A stretch of DNA of 64,000 nucleotides from Notamacropus eugenii. Taxonomy: Eukaryota > Chordata > Mammalia > Diprotodontia > Macropodidae. The notes below the pieces were generated by a model, which was given only the letters and a program-made list of their open reading frames with translations, was not told the DNA's origin and ran no database searches. Shown one piece after another: positions 44,588 to 56,279 of this stretch (its first letter is position 1; every line of letters starts with the position of its first letter). The stretch is from contig NC_092874.1 in the NCBI RefSeq assembly GCF_028372415.1, positions 332,338,651 to 332,402,650 on the forward strand, written 5' to 3'. The position numbers were made by a program, and so were the translations under genes.

Positions 44588-45410
44588 TTTTTCCATTGCT
44601 TTATTGTCTTCTCTAAGGCAACCAAATGATCATCAAGAAGTACCATCCTGTGTTCTCATTGTTCCTTCTGTACAAAACCTTTAAAATTATTTATACAAAA
44701 AATCAGAGAATCTTAGTAAGAGTGTTTATAGAAAACAAGTAGATTTCATCAAGTGACTTAGCAATGGACCAAATGTTTACTATTTCATAATTAAATAAAA
44801 GATGTCAGGAAAATCATGTTTCATTGTGCCTGTTGTTTATTGATTACAAAATACTTATTTACCAGGAAAGTACTGATAGACTCTGTTAAAGATGTTTCCC
44901 TTTCATACATTAAAATCAAGGATACCTTGGAAGATATAACAGCAGAATTAACTGTTCATTGACCTTCTGTAAACAAGTATCAAGTTAGCCACAAAACAGG
45001 GTAAATGCTCACTGAAAGTATTTGCCACTGTGTTAGAGGGACGCATCAGCACAGAGATTCCCTGTGAATGGTGAGGTTCTCCACTTGTCCTTTGTTCATG
45101 CCATTGTGCATTGCAAGGCCTCCTCAGAGATGTATATTCAAAGACGTTTGACCTCATCATCCTCCCAAAAAGGATCATGTGGCTGAACACCTGTCCATTG
45201 CATAGATAAAACATGAATCTGAATGGACACACCCTTTAACGCTCGTTCAACCATATGTGTATCTGAGGCAGAAAGTACAGATGGGTGATAAAATAGGCTT
45301 GTAGTGGAACTGGAAGAGGAGAGATGGCTATTTTAAATTTGGGAAATTGCAGAGCTCTTTAATTGACCTCAGATTTTTCATAAAAGCAAAGGTTGGCCTG
45401 TCTTTTTAAT
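44588..45410 (-). pseudogene. Possible processed pseudogene of an unidentified gene, antisense
   Basis: On the minus strand, a reading frame at about 45240-44940 includes 'IHVLSMQWTGVQPHDPFWED' and later 'DKWRTSPFTGNLCADAS', broken by several stops. An apparent 3' UTR follows, ending in AATAAA and a short A run near 44590. I do not recognise the parent gene. It could instead be part of an unfamiliar repeat. Confidence 0.35.
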
Positions 45411-45419
45411 ATCAACATT

Positions 45420-45605
45420 TCACAGTGTTGCTATTTGGCAGTGAAGCATGGAAGATAGCACATGAAGAGCAGTGACGCATGGCCTGAGTGGAAGCAGTCT
45501 TCACCATTTGACCAAAAAATATCTTTGAAGAACATCACTAAGAAATTATATGCTAGGAAAGAGGATAGTCTTGCTGATCATGTAGCAGCAGCATTTGGTT
45601 GACAT
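45420..45605 (+). mobile_element. Non-LTR RT C-terminal relic (RTE/CR1-like)
   Basis: The + strand encodes 'LLFGSEAWKI', like the LLYGSETW motif found downstream of RT in RTE/CR1-type polymerases, then decays. Confidence 0.4.
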
Positions 45606-46139
45606 ATAAGTTTGTTAGGTTAAAAAAATTTTTTTTCAGTGATTTGCTTTGAAATATATACTGTAATGAAATGAAATATACTGTAAATATGTGGTGTAAG
45701 GTGGGGATTGAAGCTTAATATTTTATCATGTCATCTAATTTTCCTAAAATATTTTCATTGAATAACGACTACTAATATTTTATAATCTTGTATTTATCAC
45801 TTAAACCCTTGAATGTATTTGGTTTTGTTTCTGGGTACTTTAATGTTTCATTGGCACTTTTAAACGAATAACAGCTTTAAAAAAAAGAAGATGATGGATT
45901 TTTTACTGTTAATTTTTTTTCCCTAAGTTTTTTGGTTTTGCATTTAACTAGATTTGACCTTGTATTACTTCCTCTCCCAGAAAGCTGACCTTGATTTGAA
46001 AGACTTTCTTTAGAGATAAAGAGGAGTAGAAAAATATTGAGAAAATCTGATCAATATAAAAAAAAATCTAGTGATGTTTGTAATATCCACATTCCCCAGT
46101 CCCTGAAAGGAGCAGAAGGAAAGTATTTTATTATATTTT
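45606..46139. other. Intron 3 segment; nothing recognised
   Basis: AT-rich intronic DNA without supported features. Confidence 0.4.
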
Positions 46140-48720
46140 TTCTTTGGGACCAAGCTTGTTCTTCATATTTTTGCATCATTTAAGTTTCGTGTTTTTTGTA
46201 GCTGTTCTTTCCATTTGTATTACAATCACTATGTATATTATTTTATTGAGTCTGCATACTTGATTTGTTTGGGTTCCTGTAAACCTGCTATGATTCTTTG
46301 CATTCATCATTCATTCTCTCTAACATCATATCAATATTCCTTTGCATTCATATGCCACAATTTTGTTTTGCCGTTCCCCACTTGAGGGGGATCTACTCTG
46401 TTTTCAGTCCTTTGATGTTATAAAAAGTGCTGCTATAAATATTTTTTTGTACATATAAGCTTTGTTTTTGTCATTGATCTCTTTGGAGAATATACTTAGT
46501 GTAATCTGTGTCAAAGAATGTAGAAAATTTGATCACTTCCTTTGCAAAATTCAGAAATGTTTTCTAGCATGCTTTTACTAATTCATAATAACTTCTCATG
46601 GTACATTGATGTAATTTTGTTTCCATTATCCCACCAACATTGACATACTGTCTTTACAAAAACTTAAGAGTTCTGTAGAATTTAATTAATTTTTGAGTTG
46701 TGATCAGCTTATAGTTTTAGTATTTTCATTCTGCTAGGTGTGAGGCTGAAACATTAAAATAGTTTTCATTTTCTTCTCATTAATTATTTCATAAGGTCAG
46801 TTGCTCACACATCTTTTGAGATTTTAAAATTTGTATCCTTAATCATTTATCTGTTAAGGAAGCAGACAGTTTGTAATTTTATGTAATATATTATGAAATC
46901 TGGCAGGGTTGAGTAGTCACAGTGCATCAGCTTTCTCCCACCTGTTTCCTTTGATATTTTTGCTCTTTTTCTCCATGTAACGTTGCTATATTATCTAATT
47001 CTATGATGTAATCTGTTTTGATTGTTCTTTCTTTAAATTTGCATCTTAATTTGGGAACCTTGAAATTTTTAACCTTTTCAATCATCCTAACCATGCACAC
47101 AGGTCATCTCTACAAATGTTTACTTATTTCTGTTTAAAAAAAGTTTTTAAAAAGTTGATGCTTATATTTCTTTTTAAATATATTTTGTAAAGTTTTTACA
47201 TTTTATTTTTTTATAGATTTGATAAGATATTCCTTGTTCCCCTAATTTGCTTATTGTATCTCTCTTTATGTGTAAATCCTGTACACGTTTTGACTTTATC
47301 TTGAATATGTGGTGTGAGATGTTGGTCTATAGCTAGTTTCTGCCAAACTGCTTTCCAGTTTTCTCAGCAATTTTTGTCCAATAGTGAGTTCTGTCCCAAA
47401 AGTTTGGATCTTTGTGTTTGTCAAACACTAGATTACTATGGTCATTTACTACTATGTACTGTGTACCTAATCTATTCCAGTGGTCCACCACTACTTCTCA
47501 GCCAGTAGCAGATTATTTTGATGATTGACTCCTTTGAGGTCTGAAACTGCTAGGCCTTCTTTCACCTTGTTTTCATTTGATTCCTTCATGTTCTTGACCT
47601 TTTGTTCTTTCAGATGAATTTTATTATTTTTTTCTAGCTCAATAAAATAATTTTTTGATTTTGGCACTGAATAAATAATTTAGTTAGAGTTGTCACTTTT
47701 GTTATATTGGCTCATTCTACCTATAAGCAATTAGTATTTTTCCAGTTGTAAAAACTGACTTTATTTGTGTGAAATGTGTTTTGTAATTATGTTCCTATAT
47801 AGTTCTTGGATTTGTCTTGGCAAGTAAACTCCAAAGTATTTGATATTGTCTACAGCTATTTTAAATGGAATTTCTCTACCTCTTGCTGTTTAATTTTATT
47901 GGTAGTACAGAGAAATGCTGATGATTTGTATAGGTTTATTTTGTATTCTGCAATTTTGCTAAGTTGTTAAGTATTTCAACTAGTTTTTAGTTTAATCTCT
48001 AGGATTCTCCACGTATAACGCATATCATCTGTAAAGAGTGATAATTTTATTTCCTCATTGTCTATTCTTATTCCTTGGATTTCTTTTTCTTATCTTTATA
48101 TATATGTGTTTATATGTGTGTCTGTATATGTATGTATACATTTATTTGTGCGTGTATACACATCTTATTGCTGTAACTAGCATTTCCAGTACAATATTGA
48201 ATAATAGTGCTGAATGTGGGTATCTTTGCCCACATCATCTACTCTGATCTCATTGGGAAGGCTTCTAGTTTATCCCTAAAATAGATAATGTTTGCTGATG
48301 GTTTTAGATATTAATCATTTTAAGGAAAACTCCATTTATTCCTTTGCTTTCTAGTGTTTTTTTGTAGGAATGAGTGTTAAATTTTTACAAAAAGCTTTTT
48401 CTGCATCTATTGAGATAATCATATGGTTTTTGTTGTTTTTGTTATTGATATGGTCGTTTTCCTAATACCAAACTAACCCTGCATTCCTGGTATAAATAAA
48501 TCCTATATAAATTATATGGAAAAATAAGCAAAGAAGTCCTACCAAATTCCTTTTGCCACACAAATATGGTGCTGATACCTAAACCTGTGAGAACAGAGAA
48601 AGAAAACTAGAGACCAATTTTCCTAATGAAGTAAAAATATTAGCTAAAATACTAGCAAGGAGATTACAGCAATATATCACAAAGATCATATACTATAACC
48701 AAGCTCAGTTTATACCAGAA
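46140..48720 (-). mobile_element. L1 ORF2 fragment, antisense, with a 5' inverted end (twin priming)
   Basis: 46140-48500 is antisense ORF2, running from the C-terminal region up to the RT palm, in the same order as 59650-61640. At about 48500 the orientation flips: 48530-48720 encodes, in sense, 'MVLIPKP' and the neighbouring RT N-terminal text, the block that should come next (61640-61830 in the other copy). Adjacent but inverted blocks are the signature of twin-primed L1 insertion. Confidence 0.75.
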
Positions 48721-48846
48721 GACAGTCTGGTGTTTCTTTACCTCCCATTGGAATGTTAGTACATTGATCAAAACGTTACCTTTTTAGTTGAATACAGCAT
48801 CTTAGGGTACCAAGAAGAGTCTACTGACCCACAAATCGTAGCTTGG
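48721..48846. other. Intron 3 spacer; nothing recognised
   Basis: Short stretch between two retroelements. Confidence 0.35.
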
Positions 48847-48858
48847 AAAATCACCATG

Positions 48859-49744
48859 TCTACACACACACACACACGCAGGCACACACACACACAGAGA
48901 TAGAGAGCACAGAGTGAATGGAATAGGATGGGATCATATCTTTAAAAAATGAAATTAAGGGGTGAGAGAGAAATATATTGGGAGGAGAAAGGGAGAAATG
49001 GAATGGGGCAAATTATCTCTCATAAAAGAGGCAGGCAAAAGACTTTTTAGTGGAGGGAAAAAGAAGGGGAGGTGAGAGAAAAACAAGTTTACTGTCATCA
49101 CATTCGACTAAAGGAAGGAATAAAATGCACACTTATTTTGGTGTGAAAACCTACCTTACAATACAGGAAAGTGGGGGAGAAGGGGATAAGCAGGGTGAGA
49201 GGGATGATGGAAGGGAGGGCAATGGGAGGAGAGAGCAATTTGAAGTCAACACTCTTGGGGAGGGACAGGATCAAAAGAGAGAATAGAAGCAATGGGGGGC
49301 AGGATAGAATGGAGGGTAATATAGTTAGTCTTACACAACATGACTGTTATGGAAGTCATTTGCAAAATTACACAGATATGGACTATATTGAATTGCTTGC
49401 CTTCCCAAAGGGAATGGGTGGGGAAGGAGGGATGAAGAGAAGTTGGAACTCAAAGTTTTAGGAACAAGTGTTGAGTACTGTTCTTGCTACTAGGAAATAA
49501 GAAATACAGGTAAAGGGGTATAGAAAGTTATCTGGCCCTACAGGACAAAAGAGAAGATAGGGACAAGGGAAGGGAGGGATGATAGAAGAGAGAGGGAAGA
49601 TTGGTGATAGGGGCAATCAGAATGCTTGGTGTTTTGGAGTGGGGGGAGGGGACAAATGGGGAGAAAATTTGGAACCCAAAATTTTGTGAAAATGAATGTT
49701 AAAAGTTAAATAAATAAATTTAAAAAAATAAAAATAGAAAAATA
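48859..49744 (+). mobile_element. Half-L1 3' fragment, sense, with target duplication
   Basis: Flanked by AAAATCACCATG (48847-48858 and 49745-49756). It is the reverse complement of the polypyrimidine 3' region of the element at 39341, ends in an A-rich tail (49705-49749) and starts with a (CA)n run at 48862-48893. It is in sense orientation with UBAP2 and purine-rich, so its many + strand open frames are composition-driven. Confidence 0.88.
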
Positions 49745-49756
49745 AAAATCACCATG

Positions 49757-50616
49757 CCAAGCAGTTAATTTGAGGGGCACGGAGTAATGAAGAACATAGA
49801 TCAAAATAATGAAATTGAGTTGAGAACAGGTTCACAAGAATTTTGTTACTGATATCCCTGCAACAGAACTCCCTTTATGAAACCTCACAGAAGCAGATTA
49901 CAACTTTTGGAAAGATTGTTCACATAACAGCTTGGCTAGTGTGTTCTAAAAAGTCAAGGGTAGTGTCAGGGAATGGAATGAGACTCAGAAAGCCATGACA
50001 TAGTGGTGATTCCTTAATATATAACCTTATGCCCCTTTTAGTATTTAATTGATGAATTTCATGCAGCTCAAGTTTTTAGTAACCTTTGAAAAGGAATGCA
50101 CCTTGCTAATTGTGGAATTTATTACTCTGAACTATGAAGCTATGGATTGAGGACTTTATTTTTGTTTTTTTTTAATTTACTAATGGAAACATTGGATGTG
50201 GTAGCTTAATGAGATAAAATAATGCATCAAGAAATGGGCCTAGCTGAGGGCTTTATTGGGGAGGTGATATTATCAGATTTGGGTGGGAAACTGGTCTATC
50301 TTTGGAGGATGTAAAGCTACAAGCACGTGGGGTTGTTGGAACAAAATAAAAAGGTATACTTGTTCTAAATGAAATCTTGGAAGGCTACATCCTCATGTAG
50401 TAAGTGACTCAAACTTGACTGAGAGAATGAAAGGGCACATGTAGACTTAAAGTTCAATTTAAAATGATTTTGTGTCACTTTATGATCAGTTGTCAGAAAG
50501 TACACAAATGAATCTAGAAATTGAGAATCATTTGAGCTCTTGAAATGCCATTATTAAATGTTAATTGTTTAGTTAAAATGCTATTGTTTATTAACTAATT
50601 TGTGCTTTTTCCATAG
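49757..50616. other. Intron 3 distal part; nothing recognised
   Basis: AT-rich intronic DNA leading into the exon 4 polypyrimidine tract. Confidence 0.4.
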
Positions 50617-50727
50617 CTTATGGAAGTAACAGGGAAAAACCAGGATGAATCCATAGTGGCCCTGCATGATTGCAATGGTGATGTGAACAGAGCCATCAAC
50701 ATATTGCTGGAAGGGAATTCAGACACG
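50617..50727 (+). CDS. UBAP2: UBAP2 coding exon (residues 60-96), UBA domain core
   Basis: A 111-bp, phase-0 exon between TTTCCATAG and donor GTAGGT. It encodes LMEVTGKNQDESIVALHDCN..., ending EGNSDT. With the previous exon it completes the UBA fold (about residues 53-92): helix 1 EDKVKQLMEV, the TGKN loop in place of the usual MGF/Y loop, helix 2 QDESIVALHDC and helix 3 VNRAINILLEG. UBA domains bind ubiquitin. The T-G-K-N loop is shared by both vertebrate paralogues, so reduced or altered ubiquitin contact is a family trait, not a defect of this copy. Confidence 0.97.
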
Positions 50728-51485
50728 GTAGGTAATGCTTATGGACGATTTGTAGTTGGTTTTTTTTGGTCTTGAAATTTTAATTATTTTAAAGTGCAAG
50801 CACAATAAAGTTTGTTGAATAGATTTCATGTACTTCAACCAACTTGTATTTTCTGGGGTTTTATTTTTTTTAAGATGACTTCTGGGTTGCTATAAATAAT
50901 TCAAGTCCTATCAGATACTCCCCCCCTCAATAATTTTTTCTTTTGCTAAGTAAGTTGTACCTTTTCACCTTATTTCTCCTTATTTTCCACTATAACAAAT
51001 GAAATATTTCAAAGTAATATCTTTTGTGATATTGAGGAGTCCTAATTTTGGAAACTTATTTTTTTTTCTTCAGAGTCCCTGTATCCTTAATCTCAATTGT
51101 TTTTTGTGGGTTTTTTTGCCTCTTTTCTGATAGTTATGGGAAATATTTGAGGGTCCAGGAATTTATTTCATTGTTATCCTGTTTATATGATTATATATTA
51201 TGATAAGGTTATGACTGAATTTTAATTCCCTTTTTTCAGTTGTATCAGAACTGAAGGTGTAAAAAAAGTAACAAACTATATATGGACAGCAGATTCTAAT
51301 GTGTAATTGAATGCACCTGTGTGATCACCCCTTGGACAGTTGAAAATACATGGGGTTTATGTTAGATACATTCTGTTATACTTCAAAAGGCAGAAAGGTA
51401 GAAATATGAATGTGAATACATGTAGTTGAATACAAAGTTGAGTGTGTGGGAATCATCAAATGTTGAGGTTTAGGTGAGGGAGTTT
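50728..51485. other. Intron 4 proximal part; nothing recognised
   Basis: AT-rich intronic DNA; no supported repeat. Confidence 0.4.
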
Positions 51486-51489
51486 TTCT

Positions 51490-51650
51490 CATTTCTAATA
51501 CTGACTCAGGCAGTCAAATAGGTGCATGATCCTGGACAAGCCACTTAATTTTCATCTGCTTCGTATGTAAAATGAGTATCACTATAGTACCTACTTCACA
51601 AGGCTATTGAGAATAAAATGAGATGTTTGCATAGTGCTTAGCAGTGTCTG
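51490..51650 (+). repeat. MIR/CORE-SINE fragment
   Basis: 'ATCCTGGACAAGCCACTTAA', 'GTACCTACTTCACAAGGCTA' and 'GCATAGTGCTTAGCAGTGTC' are in MIR order. Confidence 0.75.
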
Positions 51651-51776
51651 GCAGTATAATACATAATGCATTCTTATTTCATTTCTTACTTACTTTCTTC
51701 CCCCTAACTTCCCTGAGGAAGCCCAATACATAGTTAAATAGCTCTAATTCTTAGGAAGCTTTCCTTTACATAGAAC

Positions 51777-52260
51777 TGTGTGGGTCAGAGACCACCAACT
51801 CAAATGGAAATCAGAGACGTTTCAAGGTAGATGCAAAGCCGCAAGATTTTATTACGATGTTGCGAGAAAGGGCATATCCTCTCTGTGAAGTTATCAGGGG
51901 AGTGAGGCGCCTGCAGAAGGCAAGAACAAAGATACAGTCCTAACAGAAATCCCTCACCCTCCCTAGTGGCCCTTACTCCCATTGGCTGGGAGGCAGGCTC
52001 ACAATCTAAGGTAAATCTAATTTACCTTAGAAATAAGGAGCAACGAAGTAGTAAAACAGCCAATGTGAAGCTGACTCAATGCTCATAGCCTTATTTGGCA
52101 CGCAGTGTGCTGAGGTGGCACTCCCAGGGGAGGAGGGGAGTTCAGTTTCAAGTTTCTTCAAGGTCACATAATTTCTGGAAGATAGAAACTTAGGCCTAAC
52201 TACCTACTAGAAGCCTATTGTCAAGTCCTGAGAAGTCTTCACTGACTCTTCTTTCACTCA
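51777..52260 (-). mobile_element. Solo ERV LTR (related family, antisense)
   Basis: 484 bp, on the minus strand beginning TGAGTGAAAGAAG and ending CCACACA. It is flanked by a perfect 4-bp duplication GAAC (51773-51776 and 52261-52264). Its U3 start shares the GAAGACTTCTCAGGA-type block with the LTRs at 377 and 13487 and it carries an inverted AATAAA (51848-51853), but the remainder is diverged, indicating a related subfamily. Confidence 0.88.
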
Positions 52261-52545
52261 GAACCTAAATCTGGCTCCTTATGTTGTTCTTAAATCTGCC
52301 CCTGTGTCCAACTAGAAAGGTCTAAATAGCAGCCCTTACATACTTGAAGGTGGCTATACCACCTTTACATTTTCTTTCTTGACATTGAGGTAAAGTACCA
52401 TTTAGAAACCAGCTATGCACACGTTTATAAATTTATTACATACTGGAGACCAAATTCTTCCCAAAGCTTGTATGAAATATAAAGCAGATTCACAGTTAGA
52501 AGCTATTTCAAAAAAACAATTCTTGTAGAACACTTTATAAAATAA
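52261..52545. other. Intron 4 spacer; nothing recognised
   Basis: Short intronic segment after the LTR. Confidence 0.35.
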
Positions 52546-52549
52546 GAAT

Positions 52550-53905
52550 TAATTCATTTTACATATATCATTTTACACCTCTGCCAGGAAATGGATAATA
52601 TGCCTCATCATCAGTCATCTTGAATCATGGTTAATTATAACATTGATCAGTGTTATAAAATCTCTTAGAAATTTTTTTATTTTTATACTGTTATAGTATA
52701 AATTGTTCTCTTCTGTTCACTTCAGTTCATGAAAATCTTGCCAGGTTTTTCTGAAACTCCGTTTCATTATTTCTTATAGCATAATAGTATAACGGTATAA
52801 CATTGCATTCATGTATCATAATTGCTTAGCCATTGTCCAGTGGATCTCCAGACCTTTGGTTTCCAATTCTCAGCTACTGCATTTAATTTTATAATTAAAA
52901 TATAGAAATATTTTTGTGCATAAAGGACTTTTTCCTCTTGCTTTGATTTCTTTGGGCTATATATAGGCCTAGTAGTCATATCACTCATTAGTGCAGCAAG
53001 TATGCATGGTACATTAACTTTGGACCATAGCTCCAAATTATTTTCCAGAGTGACTAGAGCAATTTAGAAATCCACCAATGGAACATTAATGTACCTGGTT
53101 TCCTGGAGCCCCCTTCAAATGTCAGCTTTCCTAGCTAATGTATTTAAGGTGGAAACTCATAGCTATTTTAATTTTATTGGTTTTAGTGGTTTTGATCATT
53201 TTCCCTTCCCTTGCCTGTTCAAATCCTCTGATCATTTATCGTTTGAGGAATGGTTCTTATTCTTCTAAATTTGAATCAGTTATTTCTATATCTTAGACTT
53301 GAGACCTTTATTAGAGAAATGTGCTGCAAAGATCCTTTTCCTTCCTTTAACAGTTTCCTTTCTGATCTTAGCTGTGGTTTTTAAATCTTAGGTATGTACA
53401 GAACCTTTTTATCTTACATGATCAGAATTTTCCATTTTGTCTTCTGTGACACTTTTTCTTGTTTGGTAATCTACCCTTATCCTTTATGATGTGACCCATT
53501 TGGATCCTGTCTTGGCATGTAACGTGATATATGGGTGTAAATTTTTCAGAGACTGCTATTCAGTTTCTTGAAACTTTTTGTCAGGTAGTGATTTCTTACC
53601 CCAATATCTGGAGTCTGAGTGTATTGAACATTAGACTACTAGATTTCCTTTTATATGTTGTGTACTTTTTTCTACTAAGCACTGTTTTTTAGCCAATACC
53701 AAAGTATTTTGATGAATAGTATAGTTTGAGGTATAGCGTTGCTACTCCCCTTTTCAATCTGCTTTTTCCCATTATTTCCCTTGAAATTTGTGACTTTTTG
53801 TTCCTTTAGATGAATTTTGTTGATTGTTCCAATTTATTTTTAGTTGACTGTAGGCTTCTCTAAGTATACTATCTTATCATTTGCAAAAAACAATTTTATT
53901 TCCTC
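52550..53905 (-). mobile_element. Old L1 ORF2 fragment, antisense
   Basis: Runs from the ORF2 end ('TTTCATTATTTCTTATAGCA') through 'TAGCCATTGTCCAGTGGATC', 'GGTTTCCAATTCTCAGCTAC' and 'AGCCAATACCAAAGTATTTT', parallel to 59600-61250. No long frame. Confidence 0.8.
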
Positions 53906-53929
53906 TCTTCCTTTTTGTCAGTACTATCT

Positions 53930-54150
53930 TGTAGCATTAATAATAAGTTTACATTTCTGTAATGCTGGATGAATATGATGTGTACTGTATTTCATCTGGA
54001 TTTCAGATGTTAAGCAAGGCAGGTACTATTCACATTTTTCAGACAAGTAATTTAATTTGAGGGTAATATTGCTTAACTTAATTGACTTGTCTAAAGTTAC
54101 ACAATAAATAGTGGTAGCCTTGTCATTTTTTTGTTCTACATCACATTGTC
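53930..54150 (+). repeat. MIR-like SINE trace
   Basis: 'GGCAGGTACTATTCACATTT' and 'TTGACTTGTCTAAAGTTACA' resemble the MIR body. Weak. Confidence 0.45.
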
Positions 54151-54451
54151 TCATGGTATTAGAATTTTATCCAAATCTGAACAGTGACCCACTTCTTAGC
54201 TAGGTATAAGTAAGTGGTCTCTTATATCTTAGATGTCAGTATAGAAAAGAAACTCTTGGTTAGAAAAAGAACATTCAAGATATGAGAAATTTTAAAAAGA
54301 GATGAATTGTTACATTGGATATGCAACCTAAAGCTTTGATTGCTTAGTATTATTGTTACATTTATGGGGAAAAGTTAACAAGTTTGGAAGATATTTTTAA
54401 CATGTCTTGGTTTAGTTTTGAACATTTAACTATTTTCTTCTCTGCAACTAG

Positions 54452-54605
54452 ACTTCATGGGAGACTGTAGGTGGTAAAAAGAAGAATATTGGAAAAGAGA
54501 GTTCAGAAAACAAAGAGAATAGAGAAAAGAGAAATGATAAAGAGACAAGTCGTGTACGTGGAAGCAACAACCGGCGAGGAAGAGGTGGCAGTCGTGCCAG
54601 AGATT
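54452..54605 (+). CDS. UBAP2: UBAP2 coding exon (residues 97-147 plus one base)
   Basis: A 154-bp exon from acceptor CAACTAG to donor GTAAGT, ending in phase 1. It encodes TSWETVGGKKKN, a conserved post-UBA segment, then a highly charged lysine/glutamate stretch (about residues 105-128) and the first arginine/glycine tracts (RRGRGG near residues 137-142). Low-complexity RG-rich tracts are typical of this family and of stress-granule proteins. The SWETVG motif and KENSENKENRE-like text separate it from UBAP2L, which has SWEMVG. Confidence 0.96.
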
Positions 54606-55669
54606 GTAAGTGCAAATCTCCCTTTACTCACCTAGCCAATAGCATTCCCAGTTTTTGGGAGCTGAAATAGGTGGTCTGTTTAAATATAACATGAATATTG
54701 ATCCACCAACTTATGGCCAGCATCAACTCTGCCTTATCCTTTTCTTTTGGCTTTTGTTTCTGAGAACTGTGTTTATTTTTGTTCCAAAGTGTTTTGAAGG
54801 ATAAATTTTCTCATTACAGAGGTAGATTTATTCTTTTATCCTTTTCTTTTGGACTGAATATTATTACATTGGATCTTTTTTTTTTAACATCTCAGCATAT
54901 TTTATTACACTTTAATAAAGAACTTACCTAAGTTTGATAGCAATTACACAGATAGGTCACAGTTTATATATATGTATGTGTGTGTACATAAAGCATAATT
55001 AAATAAAATTTTAAGACCAAAGTCTGTTACTTTATAGTGAATGTTATGAAATTAGGAATAGTATTTGGGAGATAATTTTTCTTTTGCTCAGAATTCATCA
55101 GTTTCCGCAGAACGCTCATTTCTCTCATAATATTATTTTTTTCAAGGTTGAAATTTCTACCAGAACCATGAATCTGAAGACTCTTATTTGATACTCTTTA
55201 GCTTTTATGCTGCCTCAGCTTCATCTGGCTGCATTATATTAAATATTACACATAGTGATAATTTGTTATATTGTTATTTGTTGTGTTGGACAGTTTTTTT
55301 TATGTTAGACAGTTACTAAAGAACACATTCATTTCACGGGAAAAGGATGGGACTTTGAATTGGACAAGAGCCAGAAGTTAATGGATCAAAATGATTAATT
55401 TATGACACTTTTTTCTCATTCCTGAAACCTGATTTGGTGAGGAAGCAGGAATGTTTAGCTTTTGATATTTTGAGCTTTGGGTTTTTTCATTGTTTTTTTT
55501 GTTTTGTTTTGTTTTGTTTTTTTTTAATTTTTTTTAGTAACAGAATCTTTTGTCTACACAAAACTTCTTGTAGATTCTCTGTCCTCCTTAAGTGTTTCAA
55601 TATCATTACATTAAGTTCAATGAGATGACATGACAAGAAGTAGAATTCTATGGTATTCTTCTTCCTTAG
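54606..55669. other. Intron 5; short repeats only
   Basis: Contains a TATA/TG stretch (54965-54990) and a (TTTTG)n run (55494-55520). No other feature recognised. Confidence 0.5.
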
Positions 55670-55747
55670 TTAGAGGTGAAGAGAATGGAGTTGACTGCAG
55701 TCCAGGGGACAGGCCTTCAGATCGTGGCAAGCGTGGCCGCATTAGAG
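55670..55747 (+). CDS. UBAP2: UBAP2 coding exon (residues 148-173, RGG region)
   Basis: A 78-bp exon from acceptor TTCCTTAG to donor GTAAGA. The split codon with the previous exon is a phenylalanine (FRGEENGVDC...). It encodes SDRGKRGRIRG and leaves the reading frame one base into the next codon, a glycine in the family. The RG-rich region continues in exons beyond the window. The FRGEENG start is diagnostic for UBAP2. Confidence 0.95.
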
Positions 55748-56275
55748 GTAAGACCTGAAAAGTAGAAGACAATGTGAAAAGAGGTTATAACTGCTTTGTC
55801 TTTTGTCTGAGGGATCTCATTAAAGAACATTTGGCCATTTGTATTCTCTGGGTCTCTTTCTCTTTCTTAGTGTTTTGAAGAAATCTTTTAGTCGTATCCT
55901 GATGATCAGAAACATTTAATCCCCTTTTGGAATTAGAGGTTTAAATGTTAAGGTTCACGAAATGTAATACAAAGGGAATACAGAGTTGATGTTAATATAT
56001 TTAAGTTGACATGGGATTCTTCTTATAAGTAAGATTAATTGGGCACTTGGCTATCTCTAAACAATTTTTTAGAAGAGAATGGTTTTTTGTTCCCTAGAAC
56101 ATTACTTATTCCCTTTTGGAAGATAACCTTATGAATGCAGAAGCAGTTTTGTTTTTTTTTCCCCTTGGGTTGGTGAACAATTGGAATAAAAACAGGTATT
56201 ATGAAAGGAGAAGAAATGACAGGCCTTTTTTAGGTTTAATGCTGAACAGCTTGCTCAAAAATATTTTTTAAAAAT
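55748..56275. other. Intron 6 proximal part; nothing recognised
   Basis: AT-rich intronic DNA; no supported repeat. Confidence 0.4.
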
Positions 56276-56279
56276 TTTT

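Noticed and set aside
49050-49461. Gly/Arg/Glu-rich frames on the + strand
   Set aside because: Purine-rich half-L1 tail read as protein.
28030-55747. Assignment of the exons to UBAP2L
   Set aside because: The QKQVVQ stretch, SWETVG, the ENKENRE-like stretch and FRGEENG fit UBAP2; UBAP2L differs at these positions.
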